DNA of 64,000 nucleotides from Pleodorina starrii. Taxonomy: Eukaryota > Chlorophyta > Chlorophyceae > Chlamydomonadales > Volvocaceae. The position numbers and the translations under genes were made by a program. Below the pieces are notes generated by a model, which ran no database searches, was not told the DNA's origin, and saw only the letters and a list, made by a program, of their open reading frames with translations. The stretch covers positions 8,969,001 through 9,033,000 of the forward strand of contig BRXU01000001.1 in the NCBI GenBank assembly GCA_030267565.1. Direction: 5' to 3'. Each line of letters opens with the position of its first letter. The first letter of the stretch is position 1. Positions 26,201-36,474 of the stretch are shown here, in pieces.

Positions 26201-29200
26201 CACCTACCTGTACATGAGGTAGTTCTTGTAGATCTCCTTACGCATGGGTCCCTCCAGATCGTCCTACAGTTGGTTGGTAACGGTTGGGACGGTTGGCGGA
26301 TTGGTTGCCAAGCCGACCATCGGCCGCACAAGGGGGGAAACAGCTACCGATACCAGGGGAGTGAACTAGGTAGACCGGGACAGCGGCTGGTTTGCAAGGG
26401 ATTCGATTCTGCAGGTGGCTGCTTGGGGGGTTATCCACGTATAGGCCGGAGCCCGTGAACGTTAATGGTAACGAAAGAAGGCCGGGGGGGGGGTCAGTGG
26501 ATCCTGCCTGGCGAGTCCGCCCACACGCACTCTTCCCCTTAAGAGCGAACCAAACTAAACCAAACCCTAAGCCCCACACCCTTCACAGCCGGGCTGTGTG
26601 GCCTGCTGGTTGCGCTGCCCTTTGACTTGGCAGTTTCCGCCAGTTTCCGCTGGGGTGTGGACTGCAGAGCCGGCTGGCCCGCTGGCTCCAATCCGTTTCG
26701 AGGCCCTGGAGCCCACTGTGATCCCGACAACAATACCGTACTGCCGTACTGCCGTACCTTGAGCGTGATCTCCTTCTGGGCCTTGCGCTCCTCCTCGCTG
26801 AACTCGCCGCGGTTGGCCTGGATGGCCTTGCGGACCTGGGGGGGAGGGGGGGTCCCGAGTTGGGCCTTTGGTGAGGATTCGGAGGAGGAGGAGGAGGAGG
26901 AGGAGGAGGGGGCGCAGAGTCGCAACGAATGATCGCGGCTTCCTTCCTTCAAGGTCCGCATGGGCAACGGCTCTGCAAGGGCGGCCCTCCCTACCACCTC
27001 TTGGCTGTGCGGCTTCCAGCATTACTCACCGCCTCCCAACTCCTCGCCAACGCCCCACCCACCCACCCACCCACCCACCCACCTGCGTCACGGAGTCCTC
27101 GGTGGGCTGCTCGGGGGTCGGGGCCGGAGCGGCTCCCGAGGCGGCTGCCTCAGCGGCCTCTGCAAGAGGGGGGCGGCGGGACGGAGAGTTGGAAGGAGAG
27201 CGGAATGGAGAAGGAGAAGGCAAGTTTTCGCGCGGCGCGGAGGATTGGGGCAGTGCGGAGAAGTGGTGTTTGGGCCCATGTCAATGCGTCCAGCTGGGTC
27301 CGGGCACTCGCTTGCCTCGCCTCCGTTCCGTCCCACCGCTGCGCCTTCCGTCTTTGTCCCCCCTGTCCCTCAACCCCCCTTCCAAAAAAATAGCCACCCG
27401 GCACCCCCTCCCACCCCTCTTCCCTCCCACCCCCAGTCGCCACCCACCCTCCTTCTTGGCCTCCTCCGCCGCCTTCATCAGCATCTCCGCCAGCTCCTTC
27501 TTGGCGGCATCCACCCCCTTGACCCGCTCCAGCAGCGGAGTCACCATGAGCGCATTGAACTGCAGCAGCTTCTTGATGGCAGAGGCAAACTCGCGACGGT
27601 CGCGACCGCCCTCGCGCTGGGCCTGGGTCACGTAGGTCCGGAAGCGCTCGCGGGTCACCTGGAGGGGGTGGGGGGTGGGGGGGGGGGGGGAGGGGGGAAG
27701 GCGCGTGTGTTGATCGAGTGAGTGCGGGAGGTGGCGGTGGTGGCGGCGGGGACCCACGTGTAGGCCGGGAAGGCGGCGAGCGAAGGGACGTAATGACAAA
27801 GGGGGAAGTCCCGGGCCTGTGTGTGCCTCCGTGTCGCACGACACCCCTGCGCACCCGCGCCATTACCTCCACCTACCTCCGCCATTACCCCCCCATCCCT
27901 CAGCGTTTTATCTACCGCCCTCCCCTCCCCTCCCTCCCTTTCCTCCCCCTCCCCCTCCCTCCCCCCTTACGTACCAGCGCCATGACCTCCACCGCCACCT
28001 CGCTGTCCAGCCTCAGCTCCTTGAGGGCCCTATCCACCCGCTCGCCCTCAAAGCTGCCCAGAGGCTTGGCACCCGCCAGATAAATCTCACCAATCAGCTC
28101 CTCGAACTCGCGACCGGCGGTCTCGCGCATAACCTGGGGCGTGTTTGTGTGTGTGCGCGTATGTGTGTGTTAAAGGAGGGGGAAGGGGGGTTGAGTAGAG
28201 AGTGACAATGAGAGAGAGAGGCGGAGGGGTGGTGCGGCGGGGCGGACGGTAGCGTGGGTTGAGGGCTGGCGGAGGCGGAGAGGCGTATGGGGGGGGGCGA
28301 TGAAATTCCATACTCTACACACGTGTTTCGTGCTCCCGCCCCCGCTCCCGACACACACACACACTCCCGTAAGTACCCCCCGGCACTCCCCCCCCACCCA
28401 CCTTCTTCGCCACGTCCGCCGGCAGGCACAGGATGCGGCGGATGCGCTTCAGGTCCTCCGCGTCCGCCTCCGTGAGCCCCCCGTGTCCCCTCCTCGCCTC
28501 CAGCAGCGAGCTCATCTTGGCCTTGTACAGCTGGCGGTGCAGCTCCAGGGCGGCCTCGGGACGGAAGCGAACCCGGTCGCACAGGGTCTGAAGCACGCCG
28601 GCGGGGCTGGCGGCGGCGTCGAGGCTGCAGGGAGGGAGGGGCGAGGGGCGAATGGGGCAGAGGGGGGTGGCGGGTTAAGGAAAGGGCCGCAGCAGAGTAA
28701 CGGAGCGCGGTAAAGTAGCCGCGGGGCGGCGGGGCGGGGGGAGGGAGGAAGGGAGCAATGCCCGGGGGCGCGGCGGGACGGGACGGGGGCCCGGGGCAGC
28801 GTTGGCGGGGAAGGCCCGGGGTGCGCGGAACGAGTTGCGACGGGGTAGTAGTGGTGTTTGTGGTGGTGGTGGGCTGGGGAAGGGTAGAAACGATGCCCAT
28901 TGGCAAGCCTCCCCTCCCCCGTTTCCTCTCTACCGCCGGCCCCCGGTCCCCTTCTCCTAGACCAGAATCCATCCAACCACATCGAACCAACCAACCAACC
29001 CTTCCCCCACGCCTCTCTCCCCCACCCTCCCTCCCTCCCCCTCCCAACCCCACCCACCGTCCGCTGGTGACCTCCTCCTTCAGCAGCCGCCTGTACAGCT
29101 TGGCCGACACCTCGTCCCGCAGCGCCTGAGTCTCCTTGGCGCCCAGGCACAGAATGGTGGCCAGCTCGGCGGCGTCGGCCTCCAGCTCAGAGCTGAACTC

Positions 29201-32200
29201 GGCGGTGCGGTTCAGCTGCTCCTCCAGGTACAGCCTGGGGAAGCGGGGGAAAGGGGAAGCGGGGGGGGGCAAGGACGCGCGTGTGTGTGAGAGTTGGGGT
29301 TATCCACGTTTATGCCGGAGCCAGAGAGTTGGAGGGGGGGTCAGGAAGTGATAAGCTCCTTCAAGTCTCTCCAAACCTTCTAAATCGCCTCCTCCAGACC
29401 CTCCTCCAACCAACTCCTCGCCACCCCCCCTCCAGCTCCCCCTCCCTTCCCTCCCCACCCCCCCACCCCCCCGGCTCGCTCACCTGTACAGGTCCTTGAG
29501 GTCCCGCGCGCGCCCCTCCGCATCCAGCGCCCCCCCGTGCAGCGTCACCATGCCCAGACCCGCAACCAGGTCGTCCTCACTGCCGTACTTGACCAGCTTG
29601 CGGCTGTAGTCCAGTACGGCATGCACCTCCTCCACCAGCAACGTAATGTCGCGGGCCTTGCCTGCAAGTGGGAGGGAGGGAGGCGGGGGGGGGGATGGGG
29701 ATGGGGACGGGGACGGGGGTCCCGAGACGGGGGCGGCGCAACGGCGGAGGCGACGGAGGGGCTCTAGGGCTTGTCGAGGTGCTTTACGGGACACCCCGGA
29801 AGGCTGTTGTCACCCTTGGCAATCCTCCAGCCAGATTCCCGACTACGGAGCACACATCGCAGAAGGACCCGCACGAGTGCACCCCCGCCGGCTAGTCGGC
29901 TGCTGCTTGGTCGGCCGGTCCCTAGCCACCGGTAATTTGGTTGGTCGGTGAAGCCACCTGCCTTGCAAACACGCCCGCAGCACCGACCCACCGACCCGTG
30001 GTAGATTTCCGCCCTTCCACAACAGCTTACAGGGACCGGGTCCTCCTCCCTCCCCCACCCCCTCTCCCCCCCACACACACCGCCACCACCCCCACCAGGT
30101 GGACATCCACACACGCGTCGCCTACGCCCTTTCCCCCTCTCCCCCATAATTGTTTCCACTCGCCCGCCCGTCACCCACCGGTCGCCTTGGAGACCTCAAT
30201 GGCCTTCTGCAGGTGCGACTCAATGGTCCTGTGAGTTGTGCAGGGGTGAGGAAGAAAGAGGGGGAGGTGAGGAAGGGGATAACGAGTGAACAAGCCAAAC
30301 AGGCAATGGCTGAAGGGCCGACACACAAAGACGAGGAGTGCCTCCCCATCACCTCTCGGTCCCTCTTTCCAACCGCTGTGCAGCCAAACCCCCCCTTCCC
30401 CCCCGATATATCCCCTTCCACGTCTCATGAATCCACATCCTCCTCTCCTCTTCTACCTCCTCTCCTCTTCCACCCCTAGTTCCCCAACCCCGCACCCAGG
30501 TACCTCGGCCAGTCCCTGCACGTCTTAACCCCCCACCCACCCACCCACCGCCCCGCCCCCAACCCCACCTCCGTTCCACCGCTGCGGTCCCATCCTCATA
30601 CCTCATTACCCCCATCATCTATCCGCCCCCTCCCCTCATGAACATCGCACTCACTTGCGTGCCGCGTCCCGCACCACCTCCGCCGCCGTCTCGTCCATCA
30701 GCTTGATCGCCGTCTGCTTCTCCCGCAGCTCACGCAGGTAGTGGCTGGTACCCCCGACCACGGACAGCAAAACAGCAGCAGCAAGCGGTAGCAGGCAAAC
30801 GGCGGTAGCAGGCAGCAGAAGGCATGGTAAGGGAACAGCAAGAGGGGTCAGCCGGACAAAGGCAGTCACGACGGCAATGTGCTGGCGGCGTCGTTAGGGC
30901 CGGCGAAGAGGAATTACGCGGCCGTCGGCAAGCACCGCACCAGCCCCGGTCCCGATCCCGCCACACTCCCGACACATCACGCCGCATGGTACAATGCACG
31001 ACACCCGCCCGCCCCTTTCTCTCCTTACCCGCCCTGCCGCTGCTCGCCCACGCCCCCACACTCCTCTAAACGTCAACCTCCCCCGCCCCCCGGCCCTTCC
31101 AATTTCCCTGCCTCCCTGCCTGACTCCTCACCTCCCAACAATCATCCCGCCCGGCAAGGCCCCCGCTCCAACCCACAACCCACACCCTCCCTTCCCATCC
31201 CATCCCCCCCGTCGCCGTCTCCGTCCCTTCGCTGCGGTGTCTTTTTTCTTACCCGCCCCATCCCGCCCGGTAGAGACACAGCCCCCCCCCCCGCAATCCT
31301 CCCCGGCCCCCCTCCAAGCCCCCCCGGTCCCCGCAACACGCGCGCACCTGTCCGCCGGCAGCATTCCTCCCCTCGCCTCCAGGTACTGCCTGAAGATGGC
31401 GCGGGCATTGTCCCTCCGCGCCACAAAGATCTGCGCGTCGTTGAGGTTGAAGGTGCGGCGCCAGGGCAGCAGGAAGGCGGCCTTCTGGTCGCCAAACACC
31501 ACCTGGGACACGTAGATCAGCCGCTGGAAGGCCTGGGGAGGGGAGAGAAGGGAGGGGAGGAGAGGGGTGGGGAGGGCAGGGGTGGGGAGGGATGGGGGGA
31601 AAGTGCTGAGAGTGCAATGCAGTAATCAGCCACTGTAAAGCGCAAGCCGAGGGGACGGGGACGGGTGTGTGTGAGGGGGGGGTGTCAGGGCTGTCCTGAC
31701 GGGCTACATGTAAACTAGCCCCAATGAGGCAACGCCGGAAAAATCGACCGAGCTTTGGCCCCAAGCAACCCTCCCTTCTTCACTCCCCGCTTCCCTTCTC
31801 TTCCCCTCACTCCTATCCCCATCCAACCTCCCCGTTAATAAGGACGGAAAGCACCCAATCCTCGCCCCTTCCCCCCCTCCCCCCCCTTCCCTGACCTCTG
31901 CTCCCCTTACCTTGCGCTTCTCAAACACGGCGGTGCGGTCCTTGGTCTCAAAGCCCTCCCGCATGAAGCGGCGGCCCACCTCGATGTGCACGGGGGCCGC
32001 GTCCTCGTCCACCAGACCCAGAGCCTCCTTGAAGGCAGCCACCTTGGCCGCCTCGTCGCCCTAAGGGGAGGGGCAAGGGGAGGGAAATAACGTTACATTA
32101 CAAAGCGCAGCGCAGCGCAGCCCAGGTACAGCAAGATACCTTCCCGTTCATGTGACCCCCAAACCCCAATTCGCTCTTGCACCCAAGAAAACGCCCCCAC

Positions 32201-35200
32201 CGCCACCCGATAGCATCCGCCCGCCCTCAACCCGAACCTTGGCCCCCCTCCTTCCCCACCAAGCCCCCTATCACCCCTCCAAACACAACCGATCATGCGG
32301 CCTACCTTGAGCTGCACGTCACCCACGGGGATGACACTCTCCAGGTACTGCCCGTAGATGCGCTTCAGGCCGTCCAGCTCGTCCTTCTGGAAGTTGATGC
32401 CGTACTTGGAGCCAACGTCCTGTGGGTACGGCGTGTACGGCATAACGGTGGGCAGCCGGCATGCGCGCGAGAGGTGGGGTTAAGGGTAGGTCAAGAAGCG
32501 GAAAAGAACCCGGGGGTTGGAATGGCGACGGTGGAATGAATGACAGCCAACGAGACCCCATGCCTGCAGCCCGTGCAGTTCGGGAGGCTAGTGAGAGAGG
32601 CGGGCCGCGCCGCGACGCGACGCAGTCAGCCGGCAATAGCCAGCCAGCCGGCGCCCTGCCGCCAGTCTTGTGCTGCTACAGCGGGACACCGAGCCGCCGG
32701 CATGCACAGACACTGAGTGCCGCGACGAACGAGTGCCGAGTGCCGCGACCCCTTGCACTGCTGTCGACGCAGTCGCTCTCCTGCCGCTGTCGCTGTAATC
32801 ACGACCACCATCACCGCTGCCAACGAACACGCACACACACATGCTCCAGCCACCCCCACATGCTCCTCGCGAGGCGCGCCTCTCCCCTCAATGGGGAGTT
32901 ACAGCGGCGGTGTCCTGCCGTCCACTGCCGCCTCCGCCGCGGGGAGTGCATTGCCCCTGCGGAAACGGAGGGCCGCGGCGCTCGAGCCCGTGCCGCTGCG
33001 AACTCCGTTTCCTGTGCCCGCGCCGCTTTTGCCGCCCACTGTCTGAACGCGGCTGGCTGATGTCTGTTGCCGCCGTCGCCCCCGCCGCCGCCGTCGCCCT
33101 TGCTGCAATGGATGGCTGCCGCTGCTGCTGCTGCTGCCGTGCCGCGGGCGCCACCACGCACCGGCATCCCACGGCACTGAATGCGCAGCCAGCCAGCCAG
33201 CCACTGTCCGAACGGCCCGCTGGCTGCCGCGACATCCTTTCGTGATGCGCGATATGTAGCGAGGGGCCCCGGACGGACCGGGCCTTGCGTACGAGAGTGC
33301 TCAAGGCCCTCCAGCGAGCGCAACGTCCTGGGGCCCTGCCGTTGCGCGGCGCCCCCACTCTGCCACCACTGCCGCTGCTGCCGCCTCCGGCGACGAAGGC
33401 GGCGCTGAACGTGTGGTGCGGCAGAAGCACCATAGCGGCAGCTGCCAACGAGGCAGCCGCTGCTCGTTTCGTGATGCCGGCGGTCGCCGTCGCCACATCG
33501 CTGGGGGCCTGCCTGCCATCGCCCACACTTATGAACTGCACCCCGCTGCGGCCCTTCTGACTGATGCCCGCACGCCTGCATCCTGGAGCCGTGCCGTTCC
33601 CATGGCAAGGCCATAGGCTGCCGGCGCCGCCAGCATCATCGTTCGCTGCTGTTGCTGCTGGACGCCGCTGCTGCCACCGTCGGCGCTGCTACCGCCAACG
33701 CTAGGCAAGCCGCCGCCGGAGCCAAATTCGACGAGAAGCCCCACCGTCGAATCCAGTCGCTGGTTCCCCGGCTTAGAATGATGGTGGTGCTGACGCGGCG
33801 GCCGAGGCGGCGGCGGTGTGGTGACGGCATCCCGGTCCCGCCTGGGTCGACGCGCCACCAAGTTTGGGAATCCGCCCCAATCGGTTCCCATTCCGGCAGG
33901 GGATCCGCTTGGGTTCCGGAGCCAGCGATGCCGGCGCGAAGCCAGCCCGGCCATATGAACATGATTTGTCGCAGGTACGTCGTTCTGGCTGAGCTGGGGT
34001 TGCTCAGCCGACAGCGCTGCGCTGCGCCGCGCTGCGCCGCGCTCCGCTGTGCGGCGCGTGTTATGCCGGATGGCACAAAACACAGCTCGGAAACTCGCAT
34101 GGCCTTGGCGGAGGGCTTCAGGACTTTCGGTGCGTCCTCGATCACCGCCGGGTGGTCTCTCCGGGCAGAGACAGGGGCGCTCTTGACGAAGCGCGCAAGC
34201 GGCTGTCCCGAAATGGCGGCAAAGCTTCAGCAGCTGCGGGCCTTGCTGCTGTGGCGGCGGTGGCAACCGAGTGGGCCGAGCCAGGGAGAATCGCTGCGAC
34301 GGCAGCGGCAGAGGCCGACGGCGTTGCTGCTGGTCGTGCCACTGGTCGTACTGCTGCCGCTGTTGCTGCGACAGACGGCCGGCGGAGGCGACCGGGTGCC
34401 GGACGGCTGCCAGCACTGGCGCCGCTAATGCTGCAACTTCCGACATTTGCCGACCACAGCTACCACCCACCACCATCAAGCCGCGCGCGACACCACAACA
34501 GCAACGCGCATCCAAGCGCATATGACCGCTCAAACCAACCGAAACCCATTTCGTCCCGGCCCAGAATTCACCCAGGCCTCCGGGCCCCGGAAATGACGCA
34601 GTGCACTCAAACGCAGCCTGAGCCCAGATCTAAAGATAGATTCCCCAGACCCAGATCCAGGTCGTCGTGCCCAGACCCAGACCCGCGTGTGCATCGTCCC
34701 CAACCGAGTGCCCCCCCCCCGGACACAGGACATGGCGACCCACCGCGACGGTCTGCGGCGTCAGGTCGGTGGCCTCCGGCAGATCCACCAGCGCATTGTA
34801 CAGGTCCACCACCGCAGCAGAGTCGCGCTTGCGCTTCGCCTGCACGCAGCCGTAGGCCATGGCGGCGGCGGCCACGGCAGCTGTGCCGTAAGCGGCCACG
34901 TCCTTGACGGCCGGCTCCACTGCGAGTGGCAGTTGGTTTCGGGGCGGGGACGAAGGGTCAGGGAGGGGATAGGGCCAGGGAGGGGATGTGGCATAGGTGA
35001 GGTGTTGGAGCGGAGACCGGGTTGTTGATGTTGGATAGGAGCGAGCGGGTGGAAAGGGACAGAGGGACGGTGGTTGGGGACCCTTTGAACGCTTCCCTCG
35101 CTCCAAGCGAGGTTGCAAGAGGCGACGCGGCGGCCCGTTGGGAATGGTACCAGACCGGCGACGGCGGTGGCAAGCCCCGGGCTCTACCCCGGGCCAACAG

Positions 35201-36041
35201 ATTATGCTAAACGGCGGCTGAGGGAGGAGTCGGCTGGGCACCCTGTCGCGGGGTTGCTGCAAGGACCCTATTCGCAAAAGTCGGAAGAGCGTGCATGGCG
35301 GAACCGCCAGAACCGCGGACTCGCGTGGGGGCACTGGAGCCGTTACCCGGCCCAAAACCGCACTGGCCCGGACTAGCAATCAATCCGGCCGCTATCCGCA
35401 GATCTTTTCATGGACCTCAATTCTAAACGCTTCATGGTAGTCGTCCCACGCTAGAGCGTACGCATAAAACGGGAATCGACGTTTCCAGTAGGTTGGGACG
35501 AGAATCGACCGAGCGCCGCGGCGCCTTACCCGGTGCGGCGCGACCCACAAGCGAGCCGGTGAATCCAGCCGCTCCAATAGCGGCCAGGAAGCCGGGGTAA
35601 AGCAGCAGCAGCGGGATGCTGGACAAAAACTGTTGACCCGAATCCTTCGGCAACGGATAGGGGAACGCCTTCGTGTTCGGCTCCTCTGCCTCGAACAAAG
35701 TTGTCGCCTGCAATCGGAGGCCATGGAAGTCAAGCAATGCGGTCCGACGGTGGTGTCTTGTATATCCATGTGGCGCAGCCACAACTTGCACCGAAGGCTT
35801 TCTTCGCGCGCCTGACTTAATCAACCGCGCCCAATTAGCTGTTAAGGTTTAATTGAAGCGATCGGATGGTGTTCCCGATGGATTGGCTCACCTCAAACTG
35901 GGCCTCCTCCACAGGCGCAGCCGCGTATAGGGGACGGAGGGTCGGCCGAGTCCGCAGGCAGCCGATTGGCAGGCGCACCGGCACGCCGGGCGTAAGCCGG
36001 ACTGGTTGTCTGAGGGCCATCGAGGCCCGGGTGGTCTGCAT
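23258..36041 (-). CDS. TIC110: TIC110, chloroplast inner-envelope import protein
   Basis: Core component of the TIC machinery; organises import and stromal chaperone binding at the inner envelope. Twenty-two exons: 35892-36041, 35530-35707, 34744-34919, 32306-32419, 31911-32060, 31348-31532, 30655-30744, 30179-30228, 29484-29661, 29058-29234, 28402-28624, 27975-28133, 27448-27658, 27083-27159, 26758-26835, 26208-26263, 25830-25902, 25361-25487, 24725-24897, 24227-24311, 23639-23919, 23258-23416. All are GT-AG and phases close exactly, giving about 1049 aa against about 1016 in Arabidopsis. The N-terminus is an Arg-rich transit peptide (residues 1-40, probable cleavage near LYAAA). Two hydrophobic segments follow (around FLSSIPLLLLYPGFLAAIG and AAYGTAAVAAAAMAYG), then a long helical region. 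Diagnostic matches to plant TIC110 include FGDQKAAFLLPWRR, RNLFRKEIIKKVTDG and the C-terminal LRHVLGLSEAEAV. Family assignment is firm. Confidence 0.95.
24331..24355 (+). repeat. Telomere-like motifs at a TIC110 intron end
   Basis: TTTTAGGG at 24331-24338 and 24348-24355 within a G/T-rich run. Read in sense (CCCTAAAA) they lie just upstream of the exon-20 acceptor. Confidence 0.7.
26152..26165 (-). repeat. Telomere-like motif in a TIC110 intron
   Basis: The plus strand reads TAAACCCTAAACCC; in sense it is GGGTTTAGGGTTTA about 40 nt after the donor at 26207. Confidence 0.6.
26425..26483 (+). repeat. Dispersed repeat R1, copy 2
   Basis: R1 core followed by GAACGTTAATGGTAACGAAA and GAAGGCC, a tail shared with the copies at 58625 and 60196. 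Lies in a TIC110 intron. Confidence 0.85.
26503..26731. repeat. Dispersed repeat R3, copy 2, in a TIC110 intron
   Basis: Second copy, ending 26 bp from a TIC110 exon-15 donor. The same minus-strand frame stays open with nearly the same peptide, despite an in-frame 3-nt indel. Confidence 0.85.
27055..27082 (-). repeat. (GTGG)n run forming a TIC110 splice donor
   Basis: Seven CCAC units on the plus strand. Read in sense, the GTGG run begins exactly at the donor after exon 14, so the splice site is part of the microsatellite. Confidence 0.8.
29296..29323 (+). repeat. Dispersed repeat R1, copy 3 (diverged)
   Basis: GGGGTTATCCACGTTTATGC then CGGAGCC; two core changes. Lies in a TIC110 intron beside an R2 copy. 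Confidence 0.7.
29335..29365 (-). repeat. Dispersed repeat R2, copy 3 (partial)
   Basis: The reverse complement reads AAGGAGCTTATCACTTCCTG, one mismatch to copy 2. Lies in a TIC110 intron next to an R1 copy. Confidence 0.6.
31222..31237 (+). repeat. Short dispersed motif R4, copy 2
   Basis: Same 16-mer followed by TGTCTTTTTTCTT, inside a TIC110 intron. Confidence 0.5.
32420..34743 (-). other. TIC110 intron 3, 2.3 kb, triplet-rich
   Basis: Much the longest TIC110 intron. It is full of imperfect GCTGCTGCC-type triplets and stays open over long stretches on the minus strand (33529-34533 and 32811-33614), with no recognisable domain. The protein aligns across the junction without a gap, so I treat this as intron. 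Confidence 0.6.
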
Positions 36042-36474
36042 TTCTGGTCGAGGCGCTCGGATAGGGTCGCGTTGGTAATACGGGCGGCGGCACAGAGTCG
36101 CTAAAGTCGCCTAATAGAGGTTTGCTAACGCGACTTGGGCACCCTGTCAACCCACACTGCCCTAGAGAAAGAGGGTTGCGCGGCGGACCGGTGTGGACTT
36201 GGTTGCAATTCGGACTGGATCTCGGGGCCTTGCATGGGAATGAGCACTCGACGAGACCACCTCAGCCCAACAGCCCCAGGAAAATTTTAAAACTTCCTAT
36301 AATTGCTTTTAAAATGCATGGAGCTTGCAGCGAGACGCCTGAAAACCGCTGCGTTCGGGAACTAACGACGTTCCGACATCGTTGATAGTGGTTTTCACCA
36401 AGGAGCCCTGTTCTGCGCAGTTATATTATCAAGCGGTCAATTCATATAACCTTGTATAACCCAATTGAATTTCG
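36042..36474. promoter_or_regulatory. Shared TIC110/ESF1 divergent promoter region
   Basis: This 433-bp gap lies between two divergently transcribed start codons. It is much more AT-rich than the flanking genes, especially at 36280-36320 (AAAATTTTAAAAC) and 36420-36474 (TTATATTATC, CATATAACCTTGTATAA). The layout implies a bidirectional promoter; no specific factor site is identified. Confidence 0.5.

Noticed and set aside
28094..29272. 392-codon minus-strand open frame
   Set aside because: It reads through two TIC110 exons and the introns between them; only the exon part matches TIC110.
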